Below, one piece after another: positions 1-5,817 of a stretch of DNA of 6,521 bases. Each line of letters starts with the position of its first letter. Positions within the stretch are counted from its first letter, which is position 1. The DNA lies in NCBI GenBank assembly GCA_005888525.1, contig VBAB01000587.1, positions 1 through 6,521 of the forward strand. The letters run 5' to 3'. The notes under the pieces were generated by a model, which searched no databases, was not told where the DNA came from, and was given only the letters and a program-made list of their open reading frames with translations. Both the position numbers and the translations under genes were made by a program. Source of the stretch: Alphaproteobacteria bacterium (GTDB lineage: Bacteria > Pseudomonadota > Alphaproteobacteria > Rhizobiales > Hyphomicrobiaceae).

Positions 1-1
1 T

Positions 2-358
2 TGTCCCGTCGCCGGCCGGTGGGTCGTAGTATTCTGGTCACGCAAAGATCTTTCCAAGGTGCTTGAACGACAAACACGCAACATGGTCTTCGCCGCGGCG
101 ACCTTCTCGGCATTGCGTCTGGAGCAACTGACCCGCCCGGATTTCGCGCGTACGGAGGGGCCTGCTCGGTTGACGCCTCGCGAAATCGCCGTCTTGCGTT
201 TGATCTCCACCGGGGCCCGACACCGCGAAGTGGCGAAGGCACTGCAGATCGGTGAAGAGACGGTCCGCAGTCACCTGAAGAAGGTCCAGATCAAGCTTGG
301 CGTGCGCAACCGCGCCCATGCCGTGGCCGAGGCCTTGCGGCAGAATCTCATCCCGTGA
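2..358 (+). CDS. LuxR-family transcriptional regulator, C-terminal part (5' end outside window)
   Basis: The frame is open from the left edge with no stop, so this is the last 118 residues of a longer protein; the GTG at 59 is an internal codon, not a convincing start. Visible residues 57-118 form a LuxR-type (GerE) helix-turn-helix: LTPRE at 57-61, the conserved Gly at 71, the turn around EVAKAL (76-81), and the recognition helix with ETVRSHLKKV (86-95) followed by KLGVRNRAHAV (98-108). This fold binds DNA as a dimer in the cytoplasm. The preceding residues (about 1-45, including GRWVVVFWS and a helix with SALRLEQL) look like the end of an N-terminal sensing domain and linker, perhaps of autoinducer-binding type, but too little is present to say which signal it senses. 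It reads toward the thioesterase and importer genes and could regulate them; that is only positional inference. Confidence 0.85.
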   Translation, partial: CPVAGRWVVVFWSRKDLSKVLERQTRNMVFAAATFSALRLEQLTRPDFARTEGPARLTPREIAVLRLISTGARHREVAKALQIGEETVRSHLKKVQIKLGVRNRAHAVAEALRQNLIP

Positions 359-363
359 AGTGA

Positions 364-397
364 CCGGAGCCTTCTGCTCAGGGGGATGTTGCTCCGG
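364..397 (+). terminator. Possible hairpin after the LuxR-family gene
   Basis: CCGGAGC (364-370) and GCTCCGG (391-397) are perfect 7-base inverted arms around a 20-base loop, starting 5 bases after the regulator's stop codon. The position suits a transcription end, but the loop is long and no run of T follows, so it is not a classical intrinsic terminator. It may be chance in GC-rich DNA. Confidence 0.25.
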
Positions 398-504
398 CAG
401 CGACGCCATCGACCATTGCCAAACGGGGTGCGTTTGCTACCAAGGGGCGGTGATCGGGAGCGGATCATGGACGGACGCGCGGCGCCGCGCACAGATCATC
501 AGTT

Positions 505-519
505 GCCAGGACGCCTGGC
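505..519. repeat. Short perfect hairpin, 6-base arms
   Basis: GCCAGG (505-510) and CCTGGC (514-519) are exact inverted arms around a 3-base ACG loop. It could form a tight stem in RNA or act as a small operator. No T-tract follows. Function unknown. Confidence 0.3.
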
Positions 520-643
520 GCATCGGCGGCGTGCCAAATGCCGCTGAAGCCGCGGCCGGCGGCAAATGGCGGCATGAATCCCGGCGGTATTGGCGGCAGC
601 GTCGGCGGCGGGGATAGCGGGGCGCAGAGTTAATGGCGGGGAT

Positions 644-659
644 AGTTTCACGTGAAACA
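644..659. promoter_or_regulatory. parS: parS-like centromere site (ParB-binding motif)
   Basis: Bases 645-658 read GTTTCACGTGAAAC, a perfect 14-base palindrome. The widely conserved bacterial chromosomal parS consensus is TGTTTCACGTGAAACA; this site matches 15 of its 16 positions, with A instead of T only at the first base (644). ParB loads at parS as a CTP-dependent clamp and directs origin segregation with ParA. The site lies 25 bases upstream of the proposed thioesterase start, in its leader, and no parA or parB gene is in the window. Its parS identity rests on motif match; an operator for some other dimeric regulator with the same palindrome is the alternative. Confidence 0.7.
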
Positions 660-667
660 ATTCGGCT

Positions 668-675
668 GGGGTGAG
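668..675 (+). promoter_or_regulatory. Ribosome binding site deciding the thioesterase start
   Basis: GGGGTGAG (668-675) is a reasonable Shine-Dalgarno sequence 8 bases before the ATG at 684. It overlaps the alternative GTG at 675, which would have no usable site of its own, so ATG 684 is preferred. Confidence 0.55.
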
Positions 676-683
676 TGAGCCGC

Positions 684-1106
684 ATGCTGACCAACACCAG
701 AGTGATCCGCGTCCAGTGGGGGGATTGCGACCCTGCCGGCATCGTCTTCTACCCGCGCTATTTCGAATGGTTCGACGCGTGCTCGATCCTGCTGTTCGAG
801 AAGGCGACGGGCATGACCAAGATCCGCATGCTGGAGAAATACCACGGCGCCGGCCTGGCGCTGCTGGAGGCGCGGGCGACCTTCAAGGTGGCTTCCCAGT
901 ACGGCGACGACATCGAGATCGAGACGCGGGTCAGCGAGTTCCGCCGCTCGAGCTTTTTCATGCACCACCGCGTCATGAAGGGCGACGTGCTGGCGCTGGA
1001 AGGCTTCGAGACGCGGGTGTGGACCACGCGCGACGCCAACGACAACAACCGGATGCGCTCGGCGCCGATTCCGCCGGAGGTGCGCGCGGGCTTCGATCGG
1101 GCTTGA
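684..1106 (+). CDS. Acyl-CoA thioesterase, 4-hydroxybenzoyl-CoA thioesterase type
   Basis: A 140-residue single hotdog-fold protein, the normal length for the 4HBT family, which hydrolyses acyl-CoA thioesters in the cytoplasm and usually works as a tetramer. Residues 11-31 carry the family signature, with GDCDPAGIVFYP at 13-24 and WFD at 29-31. Asp16 aligns with the catalytic Asp17 of the Pseudomonas CBS3 4-hydroxybenzoyl-CoA thioesterase, whose signature is nearly the same (GDCDPAGIVWYP). The strand with EFRRSSFF (85-92) also fits the family. An alternative GTG start at 675 would add three residues. Its place before a Liv-type importer suggests a role in CoA-linked aromatic acid metabolism or in rescuing CoA from dead-end aryl-CoA esters; the actual acyl substrate cannot be read from sequence. 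Relatives act on other acyl-CoAs, so the substrate is uncertain while the family is clear. Confidence 0.9.
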   Translation: MLTNTRVIRVQWGDCDPAGIVFYPRYFEWFDACSILLFEKATGMTKIRMLEKYHGAGLALLEARATFKVASQYGDDIEIETRVSEFRRSSFFMHHRVMKGDVLALEGFETRVWTTRDANDNNRMRSAPIPPEVRAGFDRA

Positions 1107-1135
1107 GGCAGGGCGTTGCGGGGCTCCGAGACAGT

Positions 1136-1164
1136 TTGGCATTCCATCGATTGCGTGCAATATT
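1136..1164 (+). promoter_or_regulatory. Candidate sigma-70 promoter for the importer operon
   Basis: TTGGCA (1136-1141, 5 of 6 to TTGACA) and AATATT (1159-1164, 4 of 6 to TATAAT) are 17 bases apart in the 164-base gap before the binding-protein gene. A small inverted repeat, ATTGC-GT-GCAAT (1150-1161), overlaps the spacer and -10 and could be an operator. The TTGGCA followed by TTGC looks superficially like a sigma-54 site, but the GG-to-GC spacing is 3 bases too long. Confidence 0.4.
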
Positions 1165-1257
1165 CCGTGGCGGCCGGTCGTAGAAGTCGTCCCACTGGCA
1201 GACGGGCCCACTCCTGCCTTTGGCGCAGAAGAGCGATTAGATCGAGCCGCACTTGTG

Positions 1258-1266
1258 AAGGAGGAG
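1258..1266 (+). promoter_or_regulatory. Strong ribosome binding site for the substrate-binding protein
   Basis: AAGGAGGAG (1258-1266) contains a full AGGAGG core 6 bases before the ATG at 1271. It is the strongest such site in the window, in keeping with the high amounts of binding protein that ABC importers need relative to their membrane parts. Confidence 0.75.
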
Positions 1267-1270
1267 ACTC

Positions 1271-2449
1271 ATGGACAAACGCACATTTCTCAAGGGCGCC
1301 GCGGCGCTCGCGCTGCTGGCCGCGCCCGCGCCCGCATTGGCCCAGGACACCATCAAGATCGGCGTCATCATGCCGTATTCGGGGCAGTTCGCCGACCTGG
1401 CGACGCAGATGGACAACGGCATCAAGCTCTATGTGAAGCAGAAGGGCGATAGCGTCGCCGGCAAGAAGATCGAATTCATCCGCAAGGATACCGGTGGCGT
1501 GGCACCCGACGTCGCCACCCGCCTCGCGCAAGAGCTGATTACCCGCGACAACGTCGATATCCTCGCCGGCTTCACGCTCTCGCCCAACGCCATTGCCGTC
1601 TCCAAGGTCTCTGCCGAAGCCAAGAAGTTCATGGTGATCATGAACGCGGCGACCACGGTGATCATCACCATGTCGCCCTATTCGGTGCGCACCTCCATGA
1701 CGCTGCCCTCGGTCGGTTCGACCGCCGGCGCCTGGGCCTACAAGAGCGGCATCCGCAAGGCCTATACGATGGTGTCGGATTTCGCGCCGGGCAAGGACGC
1801 GGAAATCTCGTTCCACGAGGCCTTCAAGGCAGCGGGCGGCGAGATCGTGGGGTCGGTGCGCATGCCGTTGGCCAACCCAGATTTCTCGGCCTTCGTGCAG
1901 CGCGCCAAGGACCTCAATCCGGAATCGACCTTCATTTTCGTCCCCGCCGGCGCGCAGCCGGCAGCTCTGGGCAAGGCTTTCGCGGAACGCGGCGTCGACG
2001 CCGGCAAGATCAAGATCATCGGCACAGGCGATGCCTTCGACGAGAGCTTTGCCAAGAACGTGGGCGATGCGGGAGTCGGCATCATCTCGGTGTGGCACTA
2101 CGACTACAACGACGACTCCAAGCTGAACAAAGAGTTCGTGACGGCCTACAACGCCGAATTCAAGCGCAACCCCGATTTCGGTGCGGTAGACGCCTACGAC
2201 GGCATGCATGTCATCTACGAGGCTCTGAAAAAGACCGGCGGCAGGACCGACGGCGACAGCCTGGTTGCCGCGGCACGAGGGCTGAGCTTCGACAGCGCGC
2301 GCGGGCCCATCCAGATCGATCCCGACACCCGCGACATCGTGCAGAACATCTATATCCGGCAGGTGAAGAAGGTCGGTGACGGCCTGCGCAACGTCGTGTT
2401 CGACAAGGTGGAGAAGGTCAAGGACCCCGGCTCGGCGGGAAAGAAGTAG
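1271..2449 (+). CDS. Periplasmic substrate-binding protein of Liv/HAAT-type ABC importer (Peripla_BP_6)
   Basis: A 392-residue precursor that captures the substrate in the periplasm and delivers it to the LivH/LivM permease pair. Residues 1-24 are an export signal: KRTFLKG, an alanine/leucine-rich core, then ALA before Gln25 as the likely cleavage point. KRTFLK (3-8) resembles a Tat signal with Lys-Arg in place of Arg-Arg, so Sec or Tat export is possible. The mature part is the two-lobed LivK-like fold, with the first strand and loop IKIGVIMPYSGQFA (28-41), NPDFSAFVQRAKDLNP (202-217) and the hinge-side segment with AYDGMHVIYEALKKTGG (308-324). The tail with RGPIQIDPDTRDIVQNIYIR (344-363) resembles binding proteins for aromatic acids from Bradyrhizobium and Burkholderia relatives; this is from memory, not a search. 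Context with a hydroxybenzoyl-CoA-type thioesterase fits an aromatic acid ligand, but leucine-type or other ligands are not excluded. Confidence 0.92.
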   Translation: MDKRTFLKGAAALALLAAPAPALAQDTIKIGVIMPYSGQFADLATQMDNGIKLYVKQKGDSVAGKKIEFIRKDTGGVAPDVATRLAQELITRDNVDILAGFTLSPNAIAVSKVSAEAKKFMVIMNAATTVIITMSPYSVRTSMTLPSVGSTAGAWAYKSGIRKAYTMVSDFAPGKDAEISFHEAFKAAGGEIVGSVRMPLANPDFSAFVQRAKDLNPESTFIFVPAGAQPAALGKAFAERGVDAGKIKIIGTGDAFDESFAKNVGDAGVGIISVWHYDYNDDSKLNKEFVTAYNAEFKRNPDFGAVDAYDGMHVIYEALKKTGGRTDGDSLVAAARGLSFDSARGPIQIDPDTRDIVQNIYIRQVKKVGDGLRNVVFDKVEKVKDPGSAGKK

Positions 2450-2485
2450 GCGACCGTTTCACTCGCGAGCGGTTGGGAGCAGTCC

Positions 2486-3321
2486 GTGGCGCTCGGGCCC
2501 ATCTTCGGCGTCCTGTTCGATGGGCTCGCCTACGGGATGCTCCTCTTCCTGCTGTCCGTCGGGCTGTCGGTGACGCTGGGGATGATGAACTTCGTCAACC
2601 TGGCGCACTGCGCATTTGCCATGCTCGGCGGCTACGTCACCGTGACGCTGGTGAACGTCTACGGCTGGCCGTTCCTGGCAACGCTGCCGCTGGCATTCCT
2701 GGCGGCGGCGGTGGTGAGCGTCGCCTTCGAGCGTACACTCTACCGGCGGCTTTACCGCGCCACCGAGCTCGATCAGGTGCTCCTGACGATCGGGCTCACT
2801 TTCATGTCGGTGGGCAGCCCATCCAGACGCCTTCCTATCTGCGCGGCTCGACGACTTTCATGGGCGTCACCTTCGGTGCCTACCGGCTATTTCTCGTCGG
2901 CATCGGCCTCTCGATCACGCTCCTCCTCGCCCTCACGCTCGAGTACACGCGCTTCGGTGCCCAGGTGCGCGCCGCCGTCGACAACCAGCGCATGGCGCGC
3001 GGTCTCGGCATCAATGTCGACGTCGCATTCGCGATCACCTTTGCGCTCGGGAGCGGACTGGCCGGCCTCGGCGGTGCGCTCGCCATCGAGATCGTCGGCC
3101 TGGACCCCGCATTCGCATTCACGTACCTCGTCTACGTCCTGATCGTGGTTGCCGTGGGAGGGCTCGGCTCCATCGGCGGGTCCTTTGCCGCTGCCGTTCT
3201 GCTCGGCATCACCGATATTGCCGGGAAGTATTATGTTCCGGAGGTCGGTGCGTTTCTCATATACCTGACGATGGTGGTCCTGCTGATGTGGCGCCCCGCG
3301 GGTCTGTTCGGGAGACGGTAG
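2486..3321 (+). pseudogene. livH: LivH-type permease, frameshifted by an internal deletion
   Basis: This is the first membrane subunit of the importer. The GTG start at 2486 follows GGGAG (2475-2479). Codons 1-109 (2486-2812) encode a normal LivH N-terminus with helices containing GLAYGMLLFLLSVGL and MNFVNLAHCAFAMLGGY, ending in TIGLTFMSV. The homologous protein then resumes one frame back at 2815 with QPIQTPSYLRG and runs 168 residues to the TAG at 3319-3321, including the typical FGAQVRAAVDNQRMARGLG loop and a C-terminus ending WRPAGLFGRR. Intact LivH proteins have about 11 or 12 residues between these two pieces, so about 31 or 34 bases are missing. Read without correction, translation goes out of frame and stops at 3142 after 218 codons. 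No slippery heptamer is visible, so programmed frameshifting is unlikely. It is either a true pseudogene or an assembly error. Confidence 0.85.
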
Positions 3322-3324
3322 GCG

Positions 3325-4275
3325 ATGGGCACGCGCTGGCACCCGATCGAATACGCGTTCTGGGCCTCCACGTTGCTGCCGTTCCTGTTGTTCCCGAATC
3401 ATCTCGTTCTCGCCAGCCAGATCGCCATCACCGCCCTCTTCGCGCTCTCGCTCGACCTGATCCTCGGCTATGCGGGCATCGTCTCGCTGGGCCATGCCGC
3501 CTTCTTCGGGCTCGGCGCCTACACGGCCGGCATCATTTCCAAGTACGGCTATGGCGAGCCGCTCATCGGCTTGCTGGTGGGGCCCGCAGTGGCGGGTCTT
3601 GCCGGATATGCCTCGAGCTTCATCATCGCCCGCTTCCGGCACCTGACCTTGATCATGATCACCATGGGCCTGGGGTTCCTCCTACTCGAGGCGGCCAACA
3701 GCGCGGAGTGGCTCACCGGCGGCTCCGACGGGCTGCAAGGCATCCGCATCGGGCCCATCCTCGGCCGCTTGCGCTTCGATCTTTGGGGCTACACCGCCTA
3801 CGCCTATTCCTTGACGGTTCTGTTCCTGGTGTTCCTGGTGGCGCGGCGGCTGATCAACTCGCCGTTCGGCCTGGCGCTCACCGGCATACGCGAGAACCCC
3901 ATGCGCATGCCGGCCATCGGGGCGCCGAGCCGCTCGCATATCCGCACGATCTATACGATCTCGGCCATCGTCGCCGGCATCGCCGGCACCGTGCTCGCGC
4001 AGACCACCAGCACGGTCTCGCTCGGCGTCCTCGATTTTCAGCGCTCCGCCGAGGTTGTGATCATCCTGGTTCTCGGTGGCGCCGGCCGGCTCTATGGCGG
4101 CCTCGTGGGCGCCATCATATTCATGGTCGCGCGCGACCAATTCTCGGGGATCGCGCCGCAGTACTGGTACTTCTGGATCGGCGCGCTGCTCGTCACCGTG
4201 GTGATGCTGCTGCCCAACGGCATTCTGGGCGGCCTGGCGGCGCTCACTGCTTCCTGGCGGGGCAAGGCGTCGTGA
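3325..4275 (+). CDS. livM: LivM-type permease of Liv/HAAT ABC importer
   Basis: A 316-residue inner-membrane protein that pairs with LivH to form the substrate channel. It is mostly hydrophobic helices. Family marks are the LGYAGIVSLGHAAFFGLGAY segment (47-66), the short cytoplasmic coupling loop with FGLALTGIRENPMRMPAIG (181-199), which contacts the ATPases, and GGAGRLYGGLVGA (251-263). Length and order are normal for LivM, with no break. The ATG at 3325 comes 3 bases after the LivH stop, and the stop overlaps the LivG start, so translation is probably coupled along the operon. The coupling matters here: if LivH translation stops early at 3142 because of its frameshift, ribosomes would no longer end next to this start. 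The substrate follows that of the binding protein and is not shown by this gene. Confidence 0.92.
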   Translation: MGTRWHPIEYAFWASTLLPFLLFPNHLVLASQIAITALFALSLDLILGYAGIVSLGHAAFFGLGAYTAGIISKYGYGEPLIGLLVGPAVAGLAGYASSFIIARFRHLTLIMITMGLGFLLLEAANSAEWLTGGSDGLQGIRIGPILGRLRFDLWGYTAYAYSLTVLFLVFLVARRLINSPFGLALTGIRENPMRMPAIGAPSRSHIRTIYTISAIVAGIAGTVLAQTTSTVSLGVLDFQRSAEVVIILVLGGAGRLYGGLVGAIIFMVARDQFSGIAPQYWYFWIGALLVTVVMLLPNGILGGLAALTASWRGKAS

Positions 4276-5024
4276 GCATCGCCGCGCTGTCCACGCAGGG
4301 CTTGGACAAACGCTTCGGCTCGCTGGTTGTGGCCAGCGACATCAACCTAGTCATCCCCCACGGCGTGCGCTATGCCCTGATCGGACCCAATGGCGCCGGC
4401 AAGACCACGCTCATCAACCTGATCACCGGTATGTTGCGTCCCGACGCCGGCAAGATCCTGCTCGGCGATGCCGACATCACCGCCTTCAAGCCCGACGCGC
4501 GCGTCAAGCGCGGCCTGGTGCGCACGTTCCAGATCAACGCCTTGTTTCCGCACCTCAACGCGCTGGAGGCGGTGACCCTCGCCGTGTGCGAACGGCGCGG
4601 GGTGGCCGGCGAGTGGTGGAAGCCGCTGCGAGCTCACGCCGACGCCGTGGAGGAGGCCTATGGCATTCTCGCTTCGCTCATGCTGGCTGCGGATTGCTAC
4701 CGTCTGACGCGCGAGCTGGCCTATGGCCAGCAGCGGCTGCTCGAGATCGCGCTGGCGCTGGCGACACGGCCGAAGGTATTGCTGCTCGACGAGCCGGCAG
4801 CCGGCGTGCCGCGCGAGGAGAGCGCCGAGCTGTTCGCGGCCATTGCCGGTCTTTCGCAGGACATCACCGTGCTTTTCATCGAGCACGACATGGACCTCGT
4901 GTTCCGCTTCGCCAGCCGCATCATCGTCATGGTGGGCGGGCGTATCCTGGTCGAAGGCACGCCGCAGGAGATCGCCGGCGATGCGCGCGTGCGCGAGGTT
5001 TATCTCGGCGGGGATGCGCCATGA
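4272..5024 (+). CDS. livG: LivG-type ATP-binding protein of Liv/HAAT ABC importer
   Basis: A 250-residue cytoplasmic ATPase that, with LivF, powers import. It starts at GTG 4272 inside the LivM stop (GTGA overlap). Motifs in order: Walker A GPNGAGKT (38-45), Q-loop Gln87 in RTFQIN, the family C-loop as LAYGQQR (149-155), Walker B VLLLDEP (169-175) and the switch histidine His205 in IEHDMD. The spacing and the long insert between Q-loop and C-loop, with RGVAGEWW at about 109-116, are typical of LivG rather than LivF. The C-loop has Ala150 where classic ABC proteins have the Ser of LSGGQ; related LivG proteins already vary here. Everything needed for activity appears present. The same frame is open upstream back to 3288, but that part lies out of frame over LivM and is not coding. 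Confidence 0.93.
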   Translation: MSIAALSTQGLDKRFGSLVVASDINLVIPHGVRYALIGPNGAGKTTLINLITGMLRPDAGKILLGDADITAFKPDARVKRGLVRTFQINALFPHLNALEAVTLAVCERRGVAGEWWKPLRAHADAVEEAYGILASLMLAADCYRLTRELAYGQQRLLEIALALATRPKVLLLDEPAAGVPREESAELFAAIAGLSQDITVLFIEHDMDLVFRFASRIIVMVGGRILVEGTPQEIAGDARVREVYLGGDAP

Positions 5025-5782
5025 GTGAGGGCCTGCTCTCCGTCAGGCAGATGCGCGCCGGCTACGGCGACGCGGTGGTCCTCGACGACATCTCGCTCGA
5101 TGTGCCGGAGCACGGCAGCCTCGCAGTGCTCGGTCGCAACGGCGTCGGCAAGTCCACGCTGCTGCTCAGCTCCACGCTGCTGCTCAGCATCATGGGCTAC
5201 ACCGAGGTGAGCCGGGGCCAGGTGTTGTGGCGCGGGAAGGACATCACTGGCATGCAGCCCCACCGTCGGGCCCGCGCGGGTCTGGGCTGGGTCGCCCAGG
5301 AGCGTGAGATCTTCCCGTCCCTGACGGTGGAGGAGAACCTGACGGTGGCATCGCGGCCGGGGCGTTGGGACCTGCAAGCCGTCTATGGCCTGTTCCCCCG
5401 CCTGGCCGAGCGGCGTGCTAACATGGGCAACCAGCTTTCGGGCGGCGAGCAGCAGATGCTGGCGGTGGCGCGCACGCTCATGACCAACCCCGCATTGCTG
5501 CTGCTCGACGAGCCGCTAGAGGGTCTGGCGCCGATCATCGTCGAGGAGCTGCTCGGCGTGCTCGGCAACGTCATCCGCAAGGAAGGATTGTCGGCGATCA
5601 TCGTCGAGCAGAAGGCGCACAAGATCTTGAGCTTTACCGACCGGGCGATCATTCTCGATCGCGGCCGCATCGTATATTCGGGCGATAGCGCCGCACTCGC
5701 CGCCGACCCCGAGGTGCTGGAGACCCATCTCGGCGTCGCCGAGCAGAAAAAGGGCGGTCTGTCGTCGCCGCTGCCGCACTGA
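5021..5782 (+). CDS. livF: LivF-type ATP-binding protein with a 6-residue duplication after Walker A
   Basis: A 253-residue cytoplasmic ATPase, partner of LivG; its ATG overlaps the LivG stop (ATGA). Motifs in order: Walker A GRNGVGKST (38-46), Q-loop Gln93 in WVAQERE, the ABC signature LSGGEQQ (139-145), Walker B LLLLDEP (159-165), followed by LEGLAP. The usual switch histidine is replaced by Gln197 in IVEQK, as is normal for LivF proteins, which carry VEQ there. The unusual feature is STLLLS occurring twice (45-50 and 51-56), from an exact 18-base tandem repeat. The family normally continues from GK(S/T)T-L-L straight into IMG, so the second copy lengthens the helix after the phosphate-binding loop by nearly two turns. 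Nucleotide binding could be impaired. The reading frame is kept, so it is annotated as coding. Confidence 0.9.
   Translation: MSEGLLSVRQMRAGYGDAVVLDDISLDVPEHGSLAVLGRNGVGKSTLLLSSTLLLSIMGYTEVSRGQVLWRGKDITGMQPHRRARAGLGWVAQEREIFPSLTVEENLTVASRPGRWDLQAVYGLFPRLAERRANMGNQLSGGEQQMLAVARTLMTNPALLLLDEPLEGLAPIIVEELLGVLGNVIRKEGLSAIIVEQKAHKILSFTDRAIILDRGRIVYSGDSAALAADPEVLETHLGVAEQKKGGLSSPLPH
5153..5188 (+). repeat. Exact 18-base tandem duplication inside livF
   Basis: The unit tccacgctgctgctcagc occurs at 5153-5170 and again, identical, at 5171-5188. It encodes STLLLS twice, directly after the Walker A lysine codon (5150-5152). Perfect identity of the copies points to a recent event such as replication slippage, or to an assembly artefact. 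Confidence 0.93.
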
Positions 5783-5802
5783 TGCGAACGACCATTGAAT
5801 CA

Positions 5803-5809
5803 AGAGGAG
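5803..5809 (+). promoter_or_regulatory. Ribosome binding site for the MetE-like gene
   Basis: AGAGGAG (5803-5809) lies 8 bases before the ATG at 5818, in the 35-base gap after livF. No promoter or terminator is evident in this gap, so the gene is probably in the same operon as the importer. Confidence 0.65.
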
Positions 5810-5817
5810 TACACGCG

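Larger units (their letters stand above)
359..683. other. Intergenic spacer of about 325 bases
   Basis: No convincing gene lies here on either strand. From left to right it holds a 7-base-arm inverted repeat just after the regulator stop (364-397), a tight hairpin (505-519), another 7-base inverted repeat ATGCCGC/GCGGCAT (538-544 and 569-575), and a parS-like 14-base palindrome (645-658). One reading frame (538-633, ATG to TAA) would encode 31 residues with a glycine-rich tail, but it has no ribosome binding site and the stretch is simply GGC-rich. I could not identify a strong sigma-70 promoter for the thioesterase gene. Confidence 0.6.

Noticed and set aside
538..633. Small glycine-rich protein gene of 31 codons
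   Set aside because: No ribosome binding site precedes the ATG, no homology is recognised, and the glycine bias follows from GGC-rich DNA. Kept only as a low-interest observation.
1137..1154. Sigma-54 promoter (TGGCA followed by TTGC)
   Set aside because: The GG and GC dinucleotides are 15 bases apart start to start, not the required 12.
758..2209. Long minus-strand open frame of 483 codons across the thioesterase and binding-protein genes
   Set aside because: It mirrors two clearly recognised + strand genes, has a low-complexity His/Arg/Gly/Asp-rich translation with no domain I recognise, and is the usual antisense shadow of GC-rich coding DNA.
2807..2818. Programmed -1 ribosomal frameshift to rescue LivH
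   Set aside because: A -1 shift would join the two frames, but no slippery heptamer or downstream pseudoknot is evident, and the joined product would still lack about 11 family residues.
4586..5020. N-terminal extension of the LivF frame upstream of 5021
   Set aside because: It overlaps LivG out of frame with an Arg/Ala-rich translation. The ATG at 5021 gives a normal LivF N-terminus (LLSVRQMRAGYG) and overlaps the LivG stop.
3288..5024. A 578-codon + strand frame that would fuse an extra N-terminal region to LivG
   Set aside because: The first two thirds lie out of frame over LivM and read as Arg/His-rich noise. Only the part from GTG 4272 is LivG, and that start overlaps the LivM stop as expected in an operon.
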